64,000 nucleotides of DNA from Apoderus coryli (GCA_911728435.2 OU452208.1:10044001-10108000), one strand, 5' to 3'; numbered from the stretch's first letter, positions 1 to 11,910 are shown. Translations and numbers: made by a program. Notes: a model not told the origin generated them from the letters alone.

Positions 1-129
1 CCAAAAATGCTACGTCAAACTAAATTCTATATTTGCTGTGTGAAAGCCTTGTGATTATGTGTACAGACCCATGTCTGTTGCAACATGACTTCTACAGATT
101 GCAGAGGTACAGAATTTGATAGGAGAAGT

Positions 130-445
130 CACACTTTGATACATACTCGTTGGTTAAACCTGGTTAATACGCGAAAACTTCATGCATTAATATTATATTG
201 TTAATCGTTCACCTCCATATCTAGCTCAAAAGCTATCTTTTCGGTCAGACGTTCACGGTGTAAATGTTACGAGAAAGGATCTCATAGATATACGACCACA
301 TAAAGTACATTGTTTAAGAGATCTTTCTCATATAATATTGCTACGTTATAATAACTTTTTGCGTACAGAATTTAAGGTCATATTTCCAAATTCCGGAAGA
401 GTCTATTTGATAAACTGTTTGAAGAGCAATGTTCTACAAACTTAA
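130..445 (+). pseudogene. Non-LTR retrotransposon reverse transcriptase, C-terminal fragment
   Basis: Two overlapping reading-frame pieces resemble the C-terminal tail of insect LINE reverse transcriptases, downstream of the polymerase domain. The first piece (from 130) reads HTLIHTRWLNLVNTRKLH and stops at 202. The second (from 209, shifted by one) reads SPPYLAQKLSFRSDV followed by HGVNVTRKDLIDI and stops at 443-445. The PYL..KL..R and N.R...L..P-like pattern is the usual end of jockey-type ORF2 proteins. The RT core lies outside the window or is lost. The frameshift means it is dead. The clade is not assignable from this piece. Confidence 0.6.
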
Positions 446-576
446 TTAACGTATTTGTTTGTAAGTCTGCTTATTATGTAAGTTGTATACTCATGTCTAA
501 TGTTTATAAATAATATTTTTAGATATATAAATGTTTAAATTCTATTTATTTTAGTGACGTAGGATTTTATGAATTA

Positions 577-621
577 TAATCACTGATGATGAGACTAAGC
601 GTCTCGAAACATGTCTGATTG
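577..621 (+). ncRNA. Hammerhead ribozyme motif, all helices readable
   Basis: The core CTGATGA is at 583-589. Helix II is GAGAC (591-595) with GTCTC (601-605), closed by TAAGC. GAAA follows at 606-609. Helix III is only the self-complementary CATG (610-613). The cleavage triplet is GTC, ending at 615. Helix I is AATCA (578-582) paired to TGATT (616-620). This is the type I layout with a minimal helix III described for Penelope-like elements and retrozymes, which usually act as dimers. It lies between the LINE relic and the mariner end. Activity is inferred, not shown. Confidence 0.7.
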
Positions 622-673
622 ATGTAATAGTTTCGATTTGAACGCCTATATATATACGAGTAATATTTATATA

Positions 674-1040
674 TAGGGTGGTCCAACGAAAAGTTTGCAC
701 CTAGCTTTTCTCTTTTTTTTGTAGTCGAATGCGAAAATGCTCGGACACGTCGATTTTGCTTTTGAGGGGGACACATTTTAAACATATTTTTCGATCTGCG
801 CCTTTAACCCCCTAGCGGGGGTGAGTAACAACCCTAAAATTTTAAATGGAAAGAGGGGTCTAATGACATATCATTTGAAAGGACACAAAATTGTCTTTCT
901 AATGATACCCTATTTGTCGAATTTTACTAAAACAGTTAATACGAAAACGACTTTAAAGACATTAAGCCGATAATTTTGGTATTAATGAGAAATACAAATA
1001 AGTTTTAATTATTACGACTGAAAACAACTACAATCATTTC
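674..1040 (+). repeat. Left terminal inverted repeat of the mariner element
   Basis: This segment is inverted against 11911-12241 over nearly its full length. It includes the GTCCAACGAAAAG tip and a CCCCCTAGCGGGGG hairpin-like tract near 809. The innermost part (1011 to about 1040, CGACTGAAAACAACTACAATC) is inverted against 2395-2420 instead, because the foldback separates the two halves of the right repeat. The transposase promoter must lie between here and 1243. Confidence 0.8.
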
Positions 1041-1242
1041 TAAATTATTTACTTTGAAGAAAAATGGGATTTCAAAAACACTATCTTATTTATCAGAACT
1101 AAATTCCTCACTAATCGTTTGCGTTTTTTGTTGAAATAAAAACTGCAGATACGTGTAGGAAAAGAATTTACACCGTTTATTTTAGTCTTTTCATTGATTC
1201 AGTTTGGTTGCTTCTCAAGTTATTTTACTTTTACCGTACAAA

Positions 1243-2316
1243 ATGATTTATTCCATTCTAGAACGAGTTGAAATTGTTAAACTTTATTTTCAAAATAATA
1301 GTAGTGCTAGACTTACGGCTCGCTTATTTAATGAGAGACATCCCGATAAAAATGTGAATGATGTGTACGTTGGCAAGTTAGTTAAAAAGTTTGTAGATAC
1401 CGGATCTGTCTGTAATGTAAAACACCAGCCGCAGAAACCGATCAGAAATGAAGCTGTGGAAGTCGCTGTTTTAGGGCATGTTGAAATGGATCATAGTCAA
1501 AGTACCCGTCAACTAGCTGAAGCCTCAGGTGTCTCCCGTTCGTCCATAATACGAATTTTAAAAGCGTACAAATTTCATCCGTACAAAATCAAATTAGTAC
1601 AGGAACTAAATGAGGATGATCCTGATAGAAGGCTGCAATTTTGTGAAGCAATGAGCCAGCGTTTAATTGAAGATCCGCAATTATTATTTAACATTTGTTT
1701 TTCCGACGAATGCACATTTTATTTGAATGGAGCTGTAAATAGGCACAATTGCCGTTACTGGGATGACAGTAACCCACATTTATTCCGTGAGGTTCATACC
1801 CAGTATCCTCAAAAAATAAACGTCTGGTGTGGCATATTAGGAAATCATATTATAGGACCACTTTTTATTCCTGGAAATTTAACTGGTGAAGTGTACCTAA
1901 ACATGCTTGAAGACACAATTGATCCTTTAATAACACAAATAATAGAAGATGACCAAAATCATACTGCTGATCGGCTTTATTTCCAGCAAGATGGAGCACC
2001 TCCGCACTATGTGGCTCCTGTAAGACAGTTCTTAGATGACCGGTTCCCTGGACGGTGGATTGGAAGGAGGGGCCCAATTGAATGGCCTGCCAGGTCACCG
2101 GATTTATCGCCTTTAGACTTTTTTCTTTGGGGGCACTTAAAAAATAAATGTTTTGCCACGAAGCCCGAGTCCATAGAAGATCTTCGCCAACGCATTACAG
2201 AAGAGTGCAGAAACATAACACCTGATATGCTACAAAATGTTAGAAATAGATTTGAACAAAATCTGTATTATTGTATGGAATCAAATGGGTCACATTTTCA
2301 ACATTTGTTAATGTAA
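1243..2316 (+). CDS. Tc1/mariner DD41D transposase, intact
   Basis: A 357-residue transposase that would bind the element's inverted repeats and cut and paste it at TA sites in the nucleus. The frame is open from a TTG at 1204, but the first ATG (MIYSILERVEIV) is at 1243 and fits the family start. The N-terminal paired-type helix-turn-helix region is visible (ARLTARLFNERHPDK, then ASGVSRSSIIRILKAY). The catalytic triad is visible: D155 in FSDECTF, D250 in QQDGAPPH and D292 in SPDLSPLDFF. The 41-residue gap between the last two makes it DD41D (rosa-like or Visitor-like spacing). No stop or frameshift, and the length is normal for the family, so it may be active. The element ends are intact but the right TIR is interrupted, which could block mobility of this copy in cis. 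Confidence 0.9.
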   Translation: MIYSILERVEIVKLYFQNNSSARLTARLFNERHPDKNVNDVYVGKLVKKFVDTGSVCNVKHQPQKPIRNEAVEVAVLGHVEMDHSQSTRQLAEASGVSRSSIIRILKAYKFHPYKIKLVQELNEDDPDRRLQFCEAMSQRLIEDPQLLFNICFSDECTFYLNGAVNRHNCRYWDDSNPHLFREVHTQYPQKINVWCGILGNHIIGPLFIPGNLTGEVYLNMLEDTIDPLITQIIEDDQNHTADRLYFQQDGAPPHYVAPVRQFLDDRFPGRWIGRRGPIEWPARSPDLSPLDFFLWGHLKNKCFATKPESIEDLRQRITEECRNITPDMLQNVRNRFEQNLYYCMESNGSHFQHLLM

Positions 2317-2420
2317 CGTTTTAATAAATCAATTTAACAGCTTGTTTACTTTTTTTACAAAGCAATGTTAAAACTAACAAACATTGGAATGTACTAACGA
2401 TTGCAGGTGTTTTCACTCGC

Positions 2421-2429
2421 AATAATTAA
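2421..2429 (+). repeat. Left copy of target duplication of foldback
   Basis: AATAATTAA here and at 11902-11910 flank the foldback element. The intact left TIR of the mariner (complement at 1002-1010) has a single copy, so the duplication arose on insertion. Depending on whether the element starts at AACCAGTG or CCAGTG, the true duplication is 7 to 9 bp. Confidence 0.7.
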
Positions 2430-2755
2430 CCAGTGTGAAAACAGCAGTTAAAATTCTAGCAGTTAATTCCGAACATTGCCGAATGGAGTATACCGGGGTG
2501 ATTGATGATTTATATCAAATTGATGCAATGCAAATGCAAACTGCATGTAGTATCATTAATATAAGTTAATTTACTTATATGGTAATAATTATTTGTCAAT
2601 AAATAAATATTTCGACAGACATATTTGAGGTTAGAATATCAATTAATTCAAATGTTGTGTTCAGAGTGGTTATATACTACTAATATCAAGAAATTCATAT
2701 ATAAATAACATATATATTTCAGTGATATAATTATCAGAGCCGTATTATTAATTTT
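2430..2755 (+). repeat. Left outer unique arm of foldback
   Basis: Matches the complement of 11576-11901 almost base for base, including CCGAACATTGCCGAATGG and GTGTTCAGAGTGGTTATA. There is no reading frame. The two arms differ by only a few substitutions, so the arms are young or homogenised. Confidence 0.8.
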
Positions 2756-5470
2756 TAAGCCCCCAACAACATTATAGCTGCTGACCTTATAGCTCAAAAC
2801 TCGCAAGGTGTGCCACTTTGAAATTTATAGCATAGATAGTCCTCAACATACCCTTTGAACTCATATATGTCAGAATGACTTACACCCCGTCAGAGCCGGA
2901 CTATCTGATTTTTTTATTCCGCGACAGGTTTTAACTGCTGAACTCATAGCTCAAAACTGGCAAGGTGTGCCACTTTGAAATTTATAGCATAGATAGTCCT
3001 CAACATACCCTTTGAACTCATATATGTCAGAATGACTTACACCCCGTCAGAACCGGACTATCTGGCATTTTATTCCGCGACAGGTTTTAACTGCTGAACT
3101 CATAGCTCAAAACTGGCAAGGTGTGCCACTTTGAAATTTATAGCATAGATAGTCCTCAACATACCCTTTGAACTCATATATGTCAGAATGACTTACACCC
3201 CGTCAGAGCCGGACTATCTGACATTTTATTCCGCGACAGGTTTTAACTGCTGAACTCATAGCTCAAAACTGGCAAGGTGTGCCACCTTGGAATTTATAGC
3301 ATAGATAGTACTTAAAATGTCCTTTGAACTCATATATTTGAGAATGACTTACACCCCGTCAGAGCCGTACTATATGATTTTTATATTCCGGGGTAATGTT
3401 TTAACTGCTGACCTCATATCTCAAAACTGGCAAGGCGTGCCACCTTGGAATTTATAGCATAGAGAGTCCTCAACATACCCTTTGAACTCATATATGTCAG
3501 AATGACTTACACCCCGTCAGAGCCGGACTATCTGATTTTTTTATTCCGCGACAGGTTTTAACTGCTGAACTCATAGCTCAAAACTGGCAAGGCGTGCCAC
3601 TTTGAAATTTATAGCATAAATAGTCCTCAACATACCCTTTGAACTCATATATGTCAGAATGACTTACACCCCGTCAGAGCCGGACTATCTGGCATTTTAT
3701 TCCGCGACAGGTTTTAACTGCTGAACTCATAGCTCAAAACTGGCAAGGCGTGCCACTTTTAAATTTATAGCATATATAGTCCACAAAATGTCCTTTGAAC
3801 CCATATATGTCAGAATGACTTACACCCCGTCAGAGCCGTACTATATGATTTTTTTATTCCGGGGTAATGTTTTAACTGCTGACCTCATATCTCAAAACTG
3901 GCAAGGCGTGCCACCTTGGAATTTATAGCATAGAGAGTCCTCAACATACCCTTTGAACTCATATATGTCAGAATGACTTACACCCCGTCAGAGCCGGACT
4001 ATCTGATTTTTTTATTCCGCGACAGGTTTTAACTGCTGAACTCATAGCTCAAAACTGGCAAGGTGTGCCACTTTGAAATTTATAGCATAGATAGTCCTCA
4101 ACATACCCTTTGAACTCATATATGTCAGAATGACTTACACCCCGTCAGAGCCGGACTATCTGATTTTTTTATTCCGCGACAGGTTTTAACTGCTGAACTT
4201 ATAGCTCAAAACTGGCAAGGTGTGCCACTTTGAAATTTATAGCATAGATAGTATTCAAAATGTCCTTTGAACTCATATATGTGAGAATGACTTACACCCC
4301 GTCAGAGCCGTACTATATGATTTTTATATTCCGGGGTAATATTTTAACTGCTGACCCCATATCTCAAAACTGGCAAGGTGTGCCACTTTGAAATTTATAG
4401 CATAGATAGTCCTCAACATACCCTTTGAACTCATATATGTCAGAATGACTTACACCCCGTCGGAGCCGGACTATCTGATTTTTTTATTCCGCGACAGGTT
4501 TTAACTGCTGAACTCATAGCTCAAAACTGGCAAGGTGTGCCACTTTGAAATTTATAGCATAGATAGTATTCAAAATGTCCTTTGAACTCATATATGTGAG
4601 AATGACTTACACCCCGTCAGAGCCGTACTATATGATTTTTATATTCCGGGGTAATATTTTAACTGCTGACCCCATATCTCAAAACTGGCAAGGTGTGCCA
4701 CTTTGAAATTTATAGCATAGATAGTCCTCAACATACCCTTTGAACTCATATATGTCAGAATGACTTACACCCCGTCAGAGCCGGACTATCTGATTTTTTT
4801 ATTCCGCGACAGGTTTAATTGCTGAACTCATAGCTCAAAACTGGCAAGGTGTACCACTTTGAAATTTATAGCATAGATAGTCCTCAACATACCCTTTGAA
4901 CTCATATATGTCAGAATGACTTACACCCCGTCGGAGCCGGACTATCTGATTTTTTTATTCCGCGACAGGTTTTAACTGCTGAACTCATATCTCAAAACTG
5001 GCAAGGTGTGCCACTTTGAAATTTATAGCATAGATAGTCCTCAACATACCCTTTGAACTCATATATGTCAGAATGACTTACACCCCGTCAGAGCCGGACT
5101 ATCTGATTTTTTTATTCCGCGACAGGTTTAATTGCTGAACTCATAGCTCAAAACTGGCAAGGTGTACCACTTTGAAATTTATAGCATAGATAGTCCTCAA
5201 CATACCCTTTGAACTCATATATGTCAGAATGACTTACACCCCGTCAGAGCCGGACTATCTGGCATTTTATTCCGCGACAGGTTTTAACTGCTGAACTCAT
5301 AGCTCAAAACTGGCAAGGTGTGCCACTTTGAAATTTATAGCATAGATAGTACTCAAAATGTCCTTTGAACTCATATATGTGAGAATGACTTACACCCCGT
5401 CAGAGCCTTACTATATGATTTTTTTATGCCGAGAGAGGTTTTAACTGTTGACTTGATAGCTCAAAACTGG
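2756..5470 (+). repeat. Satellite array of the left arm, about 17 units
   Basis: Tandem units of about 156-158 bp, judged from successive CAGAGCC positions at 2891, 3048, 3204, 3360 and 3518. Two unit types alternate irregularly. Type A has TTCCGCGACAGG with GCCGGACTATCTG and CCTCAACATACCC. Type B has TTCCGGGGTAAT with GCCGTACTATATG and AAAATGTCC. The last unit (about 5400-5475) is diverged and leads into the centre. Confidence 0.9.
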
Positions 5471-7169
5471 AAGACATAGACGTAGCTGGTCATTTGCATG
5501 CCCTTCCAACACATATTTCAAAAATATGCTAATTAGTATCTACGAATGTCATTAACGTGGATAATTCTTGACCAAGTGTCATATTTATTTGCTTTCTACA
5601 ACCATCATGGCCAACTAAAATCAATTAAATTTAAAGTCCTATGTCCTATCACAGTTATTGTAATAGAAAAATGTCAAATTATTGGCAATATTATGAAAAC
5701 TATAAATTTTGGAATAGACATCTTTTCATAAACTTACCGATATTTTTAATTCAACAAAATATATAAATTGGGAGTTAAGAATTTTGAATTTTAACACTTT
5801 TTTCAATATGATTTTAATCCCTTTTTTTTCAAATACCCTGTATTTATTTATTAGAACAATATACATAGGCCCCTAAAGTTCGTCTATTACTACTAGGATA
5901 TCCTAACAAATTAAATTATTAAAGCTTCCATATAATAAAAAATTGTTATTATACCTTATGCTGCAAACGTCATTTCATATTTCGAAAATGGCTGGACATA
6001 GTTATAACATAGGTATTATTTATACATAAACTATGTTTAGAATTACAAGTAGAATGCAAAATACGAGTAATATATAATTTATATAGGGTCGTATTTAAAA
6101 TAAGGAAATTGACACCCTTTTCGGGTATAATCGGAAGCACTAAATTCTTGAAAATATTTTAGCCGAATTGGCCCTATCGACCTAAGTACACCAGATTTTC
6201 AGATTGTTCCACAGAGTAGTTTCTCCATAAACGATCGAAACCCTTCCCGGTGGGACACCCGGTACAGCATTAGAAATTAGAACGAAAATTGACGAAAAAT
6301 AAGAACAAAATATATTTTGAAAATATTGTTTTTTTACACCAGCAAATTCGGTTGAATATCACGATAAATTGTTATTTAAGAAAAGTTATTCAGAATGAAA
6401 AAGTGATTATATGTTCAAAATTTCAAGATTCTAGGCCTACTTTGATTTTTTGCTTTTTCTCTCTTTTTCTTGGAAAAGTGCCTTTCTGATAGCTGAGACT
6501 AAAATCCTTTCCCTGTACGGGAAAGTAAAATGTTATTGAAGAATGTTGTTCAGAAACAGAGAATATACGGCAGTAACATTTGAACGCAGTCTGTCCATAT
6601 TTTGAATTTTATCGTTTCTTGTTTGAAATTATACAAATAAAAAAAACTCGATTATTTCTATTCAAAGCTACTTGTAGAACTAAATACTGTAAGTGATTGG
6701 GAGGTGATCATGTCACGTCGATTCAATTGAGTTGAAAAAAATCTAAATTTCATAGTCATTTTCAGAGAGGTGATAAATATAATACACAATACAAGCATTT
6801 AGCACAATATTATGTGTAGAAAAAAAATAAATTTTACGATATGAGCCAATATATCCAAAATATACGAATAAAAAATATTTTTTATTTAAAAAATTGTAAA
6901 ATAATATCACTCTCATATAGGTACCATACCCCAGCTATCCCGATCTTTCTGGTGGTGTTCATTCTTTAGGAGCGTTTTTTAAATAATTGAAATTTTACGT
7001 CAAAAATGAGGTTCGCAGATAATGCATAATTACATTTTTTCATTATATGAAAGCTTTAATAATTTAATTTGTTGGGATACCCTAGTAATTATATACCTAC
7101 TTTAGGGGCCTATGTACGTATATTGTTCTAATACATATTAATACAGGGTATTTGAAAAAAAAAAGGAAT
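5471..7169. other. Centre of foldback: spacer with inner inverted repeat
   Basis: Non-satellite spacer of 1.7 kb. 5815-5990 and 6990-7165 are inverted copies (both contain GGCCCCTAAAG-like and ACAGGGTATTTG-like motifs). 5565-5745 matches 15850-16020 in the opposite orientation. 6165-6270 matches 38620-38715 (ACACCAGATTTTCAGATT and GGGACACCCGGTA). No open frame longer than about 66 codons, and none recognised. Confidence 0.6.
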
Positions 7170-10100
7170 AAAAAAAAATCATATAGTCCGGCTCTGACGG
7201 GGTGTAAGTCATTCTGACATATATGAGTTCAAAGGGTATGTTGAGGACTATCTATGCTATAAATTCCAAGGTGGCACGCCTTGCCAGTTTTGAGATATGA
7301 GGTCAGCAGTTAAAACATTACCCCGGAATATAAAAATCATATAGTACGGCTCTGACGGGGTGTAAGTCATTCTCACATATATGAGTTCAAAGGACATTTT
7401 AAGTACTATCTATGCTATAAATTTCAAAGTGGCACGCCTTGCCAGTTTTGAGCTATGAGTTCAGCAGTTAAAACCTGTCGCGGAATAAAGAGTCAGATAG
7501 TCCGGCTCTGACGGGGTGTCAGTCATTCTGACATATATGAGTTCAAAGGGTATGTTGAGGACTATCTATGCTATAAATTTCAAAGTGGCACACCTTGCCA
7601 GTTTTGAGCTATGAGTTCAGCAGTTAAAACCTGTCGCGGAATAAAAAAATCAGATAGTCCGGCTCTGACGGGGTGTAAGTCATTCTGACATATATGAGTT
7701 CAAAGGGTATGTTGAGGACTATCTATGCTATAAATTTCAAAGTGGCACACCTTGCCAGTTTTGAGCTATGAGTTCAGCAGTTAAAACCTGTCGCGGAATA
7801 AAAAAATCAGATAGTCCGGCTCTGACGGGGTGTAAGTCATTCTGACATATATGAGTTCAAAGGACATTTTGAATACTATCTATGCTATAAATTTCAAAGT
7901 GGCACACCTTGCCAGTTTTGAGCTATGAGTTCAGCAGTTAAAATATTACCCCGGAATATAAAAATCATATAGTACGGCTCTGACGGGGTGTAAGTCATTC
8001 TCACATATATGAGTTCAAAGGACATTTTGAATACTATCTATGCTATAAATTTCAAAGTGGCACACCTTGCCAGTTTTGAGCTATGAGTTCAGCAGTTAAA
8101 ATATTACCCCGGAATATAAAAATCATATAGTACGGCTCTGACGGGGTGTAAGTCATTCTCACATATATGAGTTCAAAGGACATTTTGAATACTATCTATG
8201 CTATAAATTTCAAAGTGGCACACCTTGCCAGTTTTGAGCTATGAGTTCAGCAGTTAAAACCTGTCGCGGATTAAAAAAATCAGATAGTCCGGCTCTGACG
8301 GGGTGTAAGTCATTCTGACATATATGAGTTCAAAGGACATTTTGAATACTATCTATGCTAAAAATTTCAAAGTGGCACACCTTGCCAGTTTTGAGCTATG
8401 AGTTCAGCAGTTAAAACCTGTCGCGGAATAAAAAAATCAGATAGTCCGGCTCTGACGGGGTGTAAGTCATTCTGACATATATGAGTTCAAAGGGTATGTT
8501 GAGGACTATCTATGCTATAAATTTCAAAGTGGCACACCTTGCCAGTTTTGAGCTATGAGTTCAGCAGTTAAAACCTGTCGCGGAATAAAAAAATCAGATA
8601 GTCCGGCTCTGACGGGGTGTAAGTCATTCTGACATATATGAGTTCAAAGGGTATGTTGAGGACTATCTATGCTATAAATTCCAAGGTGGCACACCTTGCC
8701 AGTTTTGAGCTATGAGTTCAGCAGTTAAAACCTGTCGCGGAATAAAATGTCAGATAGTCCGGCTCTGACGGGGTGTAAGTCATTCTGACATATATGAGTT
8801 CAAAGGGTATGTTGAGGACTATTTATGCTATAAATTTCAAAGTGGCAAGCCTTGCCAGTTTTGAGCTATGAGTTCAGCAGTTAAAACTTGTCGCGGAATA
8901 AAAAAATCAGATAGTCCGGCTCTGACGGGGTGTAAGTCATTCTGACATATATGAGTTCAAAGGGTATGTTGAGGACTCTCTATGCTATAAATTCCAAGGT
9001 GGCACGCCTTGCCACTTTTGAGATATGAGGTCAGCAGTTAAAACATTACCCCGGAATATAAAAATCATATAGTACGGCTCTGACGGGGTGTAAGTCATTC
9101 TCACATATATGAGTTCAAAGGACATTTTGAATACTATCTATGCTATAAATTTCAAAGTGGCACACCTTGCCAGTTTTGAGCTATGAGTTCAGCAGTTAAA
9201 ACCTGTCGCGGAATAAAAAAATCAGATAGTCCGGCTCTGACGGGGTGTAAGTCATTCTGACATATATGAGTTCAAAGGACATTTTGAATACTATCTATGC
9301 TATAAATTTCAAAGTGGCACACCTTGCCAGTTTTGAGCTATGAGTTCAGCAGTTAAAACCTGTCGCGGAATAAAAAAATCAGATAGTCCGGCTCTGACGG
9401 GGTGTAAGTCATTCTGACATATATGAGTTCAAAGGGTATGTTGAGGACTATCTATGCTATAAATTTCAAAGTGGCACACCTTGCCAGTTTTGAGCTATGA
9501 GTTCAGCAGTTAAAATATTACCCCGGAATATAAAAATCATATAGTACGGCTCTGACGGGGTGTAAGTCATTCTCACATATATGAGTTCAAAGGACATTTT
9601 GAATACTATCTATGCTATAAATTTCAAAGTGGCACACCTTGCCAGTTTTGAGCTATGAGTTCAGCAGTTAAAACCTGTCGCGGATTAAAAAAATCAGATA
9701 GTCCGGCTCTGACGGGGTGTAAGTCATTCTGACATATATGAGTTCAAAGGACATTTTGAATACTATCTATGCTATAAATTTCAAAGTGGCACACCTTGCC
9801 AGTTTTGAGCTATGAGTTCAGCAATTAAAACCTGTCGCGGAATAAAAAAATCAGATAGTCCGGCTCTGACGGGGTGTAAGTCATTCTGACATATATGAGT
9901 TCAAAGGGTATGTTGAGGACTATCTATGCTATAAATTTCAAAGTGGCACACCTTGCCAGTTTTGAGCTATGAGTTCAGCAGTTAAAACCTGTCGCGGAAT
10001 AAAAAAATCAGATAGTCCGGCTCTGACGGGGTGTAAGTCATTCTGACATATATGAGTTCAAAGGGTATGTTGAGGACTATCTATGCTATAAATTCCAAGG

Positions 10101-11575
10101 TGGCACACCTTGCCAGTTTTGAGCTATGAGTTCAGCAGTTAAAATATTACCCCGGAATATAAAAATCATATAGTACGGCTCTGACGGGGTGTAAGTCATT
10201 CTCACATATATGAGTTCAAAGGACATTTTGAATACTATCTATGCTATAAATTTCAAAGTGGCACACCTTGCCAGTTTTGAGCTATGAGTTCAGCAGTTAA
10301 AACCTGTCGCGGATTAAAAAAATCAGATAGTCCGGCTCTGACGGGGTGTAAGTCATTCTGACATATATGAGTTCAAAGGACATTTTGAATACTATCTATG
10401 CTATAAATTTCAAAGTGGCACACCTTGCCAGTTTTGAGCTATGAGTTCAGCAGTTAAAACCTGTCGCGGAATAAAAAAATCAGATAGTCCGGCTCTGACG
10501 GGGTGTAAGTCATTCTGACATATATGAGTTCAAAGGGTATGTTGAGGACTATCTATGCTATAAATTTCAAAGTGGCACACCTTGCCAGTTTTGAGCTATG
10601 AGTTCAGCAGTTAAAACCTGTCGCGGAATAAAAAAATCAGATAGTCCGGCTCTGACGGGGTGTAAGTCATTCTGACATATATGAGTTCAAAGGGTATGTT
10701 GAGGACTATCTATGCTATAAATTCCAAGGTGGCACACCTTGCCAGTTTTGAGCTATGAGTTCAGCAGTTAAAACCTGTCGCGGAATAAAATGTCAGATAG
10801 TCCGGCTCTGACGGGGTGTAAGTCATTCTGACATATATGAGTTCAAAGGGTATGTTGAGGACTATTTATGCTATAAATTTCAAAGTGGCAAGCCTTGCCA
10901 GTTTTGAGCTATGAGTTCAGCAGTTAAAACTTGTCGCGGAATAAAAAAATCAGATAGTCCGGCTCTGACGGGGTGTAAGTCATTCTGACATATATGAGTT
11001 CAAAGGGTATGTTGAGGACTCTCTATGCTATAAATTCCAAGGTGGCACGCCTTGCCAGTTTTGAGATATGAGGTCAGCAGTTAAAACATTACCCCGGAAT
11101 ATAAAAATCATATAGTACGGCTCTGACGGGGTGTAAGTCATTCTCACATATATGAGTTCAAAGGACATTTTAAGTACTATCTATGCTATAAATTCCAAGG
11201 TGGCACACCTTGCCAGTTTTGAGCTATGAGTTCAGCAGTTAAAACCTGTCGCGGAATAAAATGTCAAATAGTCCGGCTCTGACGGGGTGTAAGTCATTTT
11301 GACATATATGAGTTCAAAGGGTATGTTGAGGACTATCTATGCTATAAATTTCAAAGTGGCACACCTTGCCAGTTTTGAGCTATGAGTTCAGCAGTTAAAA
11401 CCTGTCGCGGAATAAAAAAATCAGATAGTCCGGCTCTGACGGGGTGTAAGTCATTCTGACATATATGAGTTCAAAGGGTATGTTGAGGACTATCTATGCT
11501 ATAAATTTCAAAGTGGCACACCTTGCGAGTTTTGAGCTATAAGGTCAGCAGCTATAATGTTGTTGGGGGCTTAAA
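7170..11575 (-). repeat. Satellite array of the right arm, about 28 units, with higher-order repeat
   Basis: Same 156-158 bp unit as the left array but inverted. Both A and B unit types occur. Diagnostic variants recur 2043 bp apart: GACTATTTATGCTATAAA at 8817 and 10860 and GGAATAAAATGTCAGATAG near 8740 and 10784. That equals 13 units, so a multi-unit block was duplicated after the array formed. Confidence 0.85.
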
Positions 11576-11901
11576 AATTAATAATACGGCTCTGATAATT
11601 ATATCACTGAAATATATATGTTATTTATATATGAATTTCTTGATATTAGTAGTATATAACCACTCTGAACACAACATTTGAATTAATTGATATTCTAACC
11701 TCAAATATGTCTGTCGAAATATTTATTTATTGACAAATAATTATTACCATATAAGTAAATTAACTTATATTAATGATACTACATGCAGTTTACATTTGCA
11801 TTGCATCAATTTGATATAAATCATCAATCACCCCCGTATACTCCATTCGGCAATGTTCGGAATTAACTGCTGGAATTTTAACTGCTGTTTTCACACTGGT
11901 C
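11576..11901 (-). repeat. Right outer unique arm of foldback
   Basis: Inverted copy of 2430-2755. It ends CACACTGGTC at 11901, directly before the second AATAATTAA. One visible difference is CACCCCCGTATA here against TATACCGGGGTG on the left. Confidence 0.8.
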
Positions 11902-11910
11902 AATAATTAA

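Larger units (their letters stand above)
2430..11901. mobile_element. 9.47-kb foldback element with satellite-array arms
   Basis: The ends are CCAGTGTGAAAACAGCAG at 2430 and the complement ending CACACTGGTC at 11901. Each arm has a unique outer segment of about 325 bp, then a tandem array of units of about 156-158 bp in inverted orientation relative to the other arm, then a shorter inner inverted segment (5815-5990 against 6990-7165). No open reading frame of transposase size lies inside, so it is non-autonomous. Long TIRs built of tandem repeats are the hallmark of Foldback-type elements, and a 9-bp duplication also fits MULEs. Superfamily assignment is therefore inference. Confidence 0.75.

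Noticed and set aside
1204..1242. Transposase start at 1204 (370 codons)
   Set aside because: The codon at 1204 is TTG. The first ATG in frame is at 1243 and begins with a typical family N-terminus, so the shorter protein was chosen.
1014..2420. Transposase cassette as a separate 1.4-kb mariner nested in the left arm
   Set aside because: CGACTGAAAACA and its complement flank the cassette, but they prove to be the inner continuation of the 365-bp TIR, and the AATAATTAA repeat fits insertion of the foldback better. Kept as a second choice only.
2756..11575. CRISPR-like array or bacterial repeat
   Set aside because: Units are contiguous tandem copies without variable spacers, and the arrays are inverted. 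This is eukaryotic satellite DNA.
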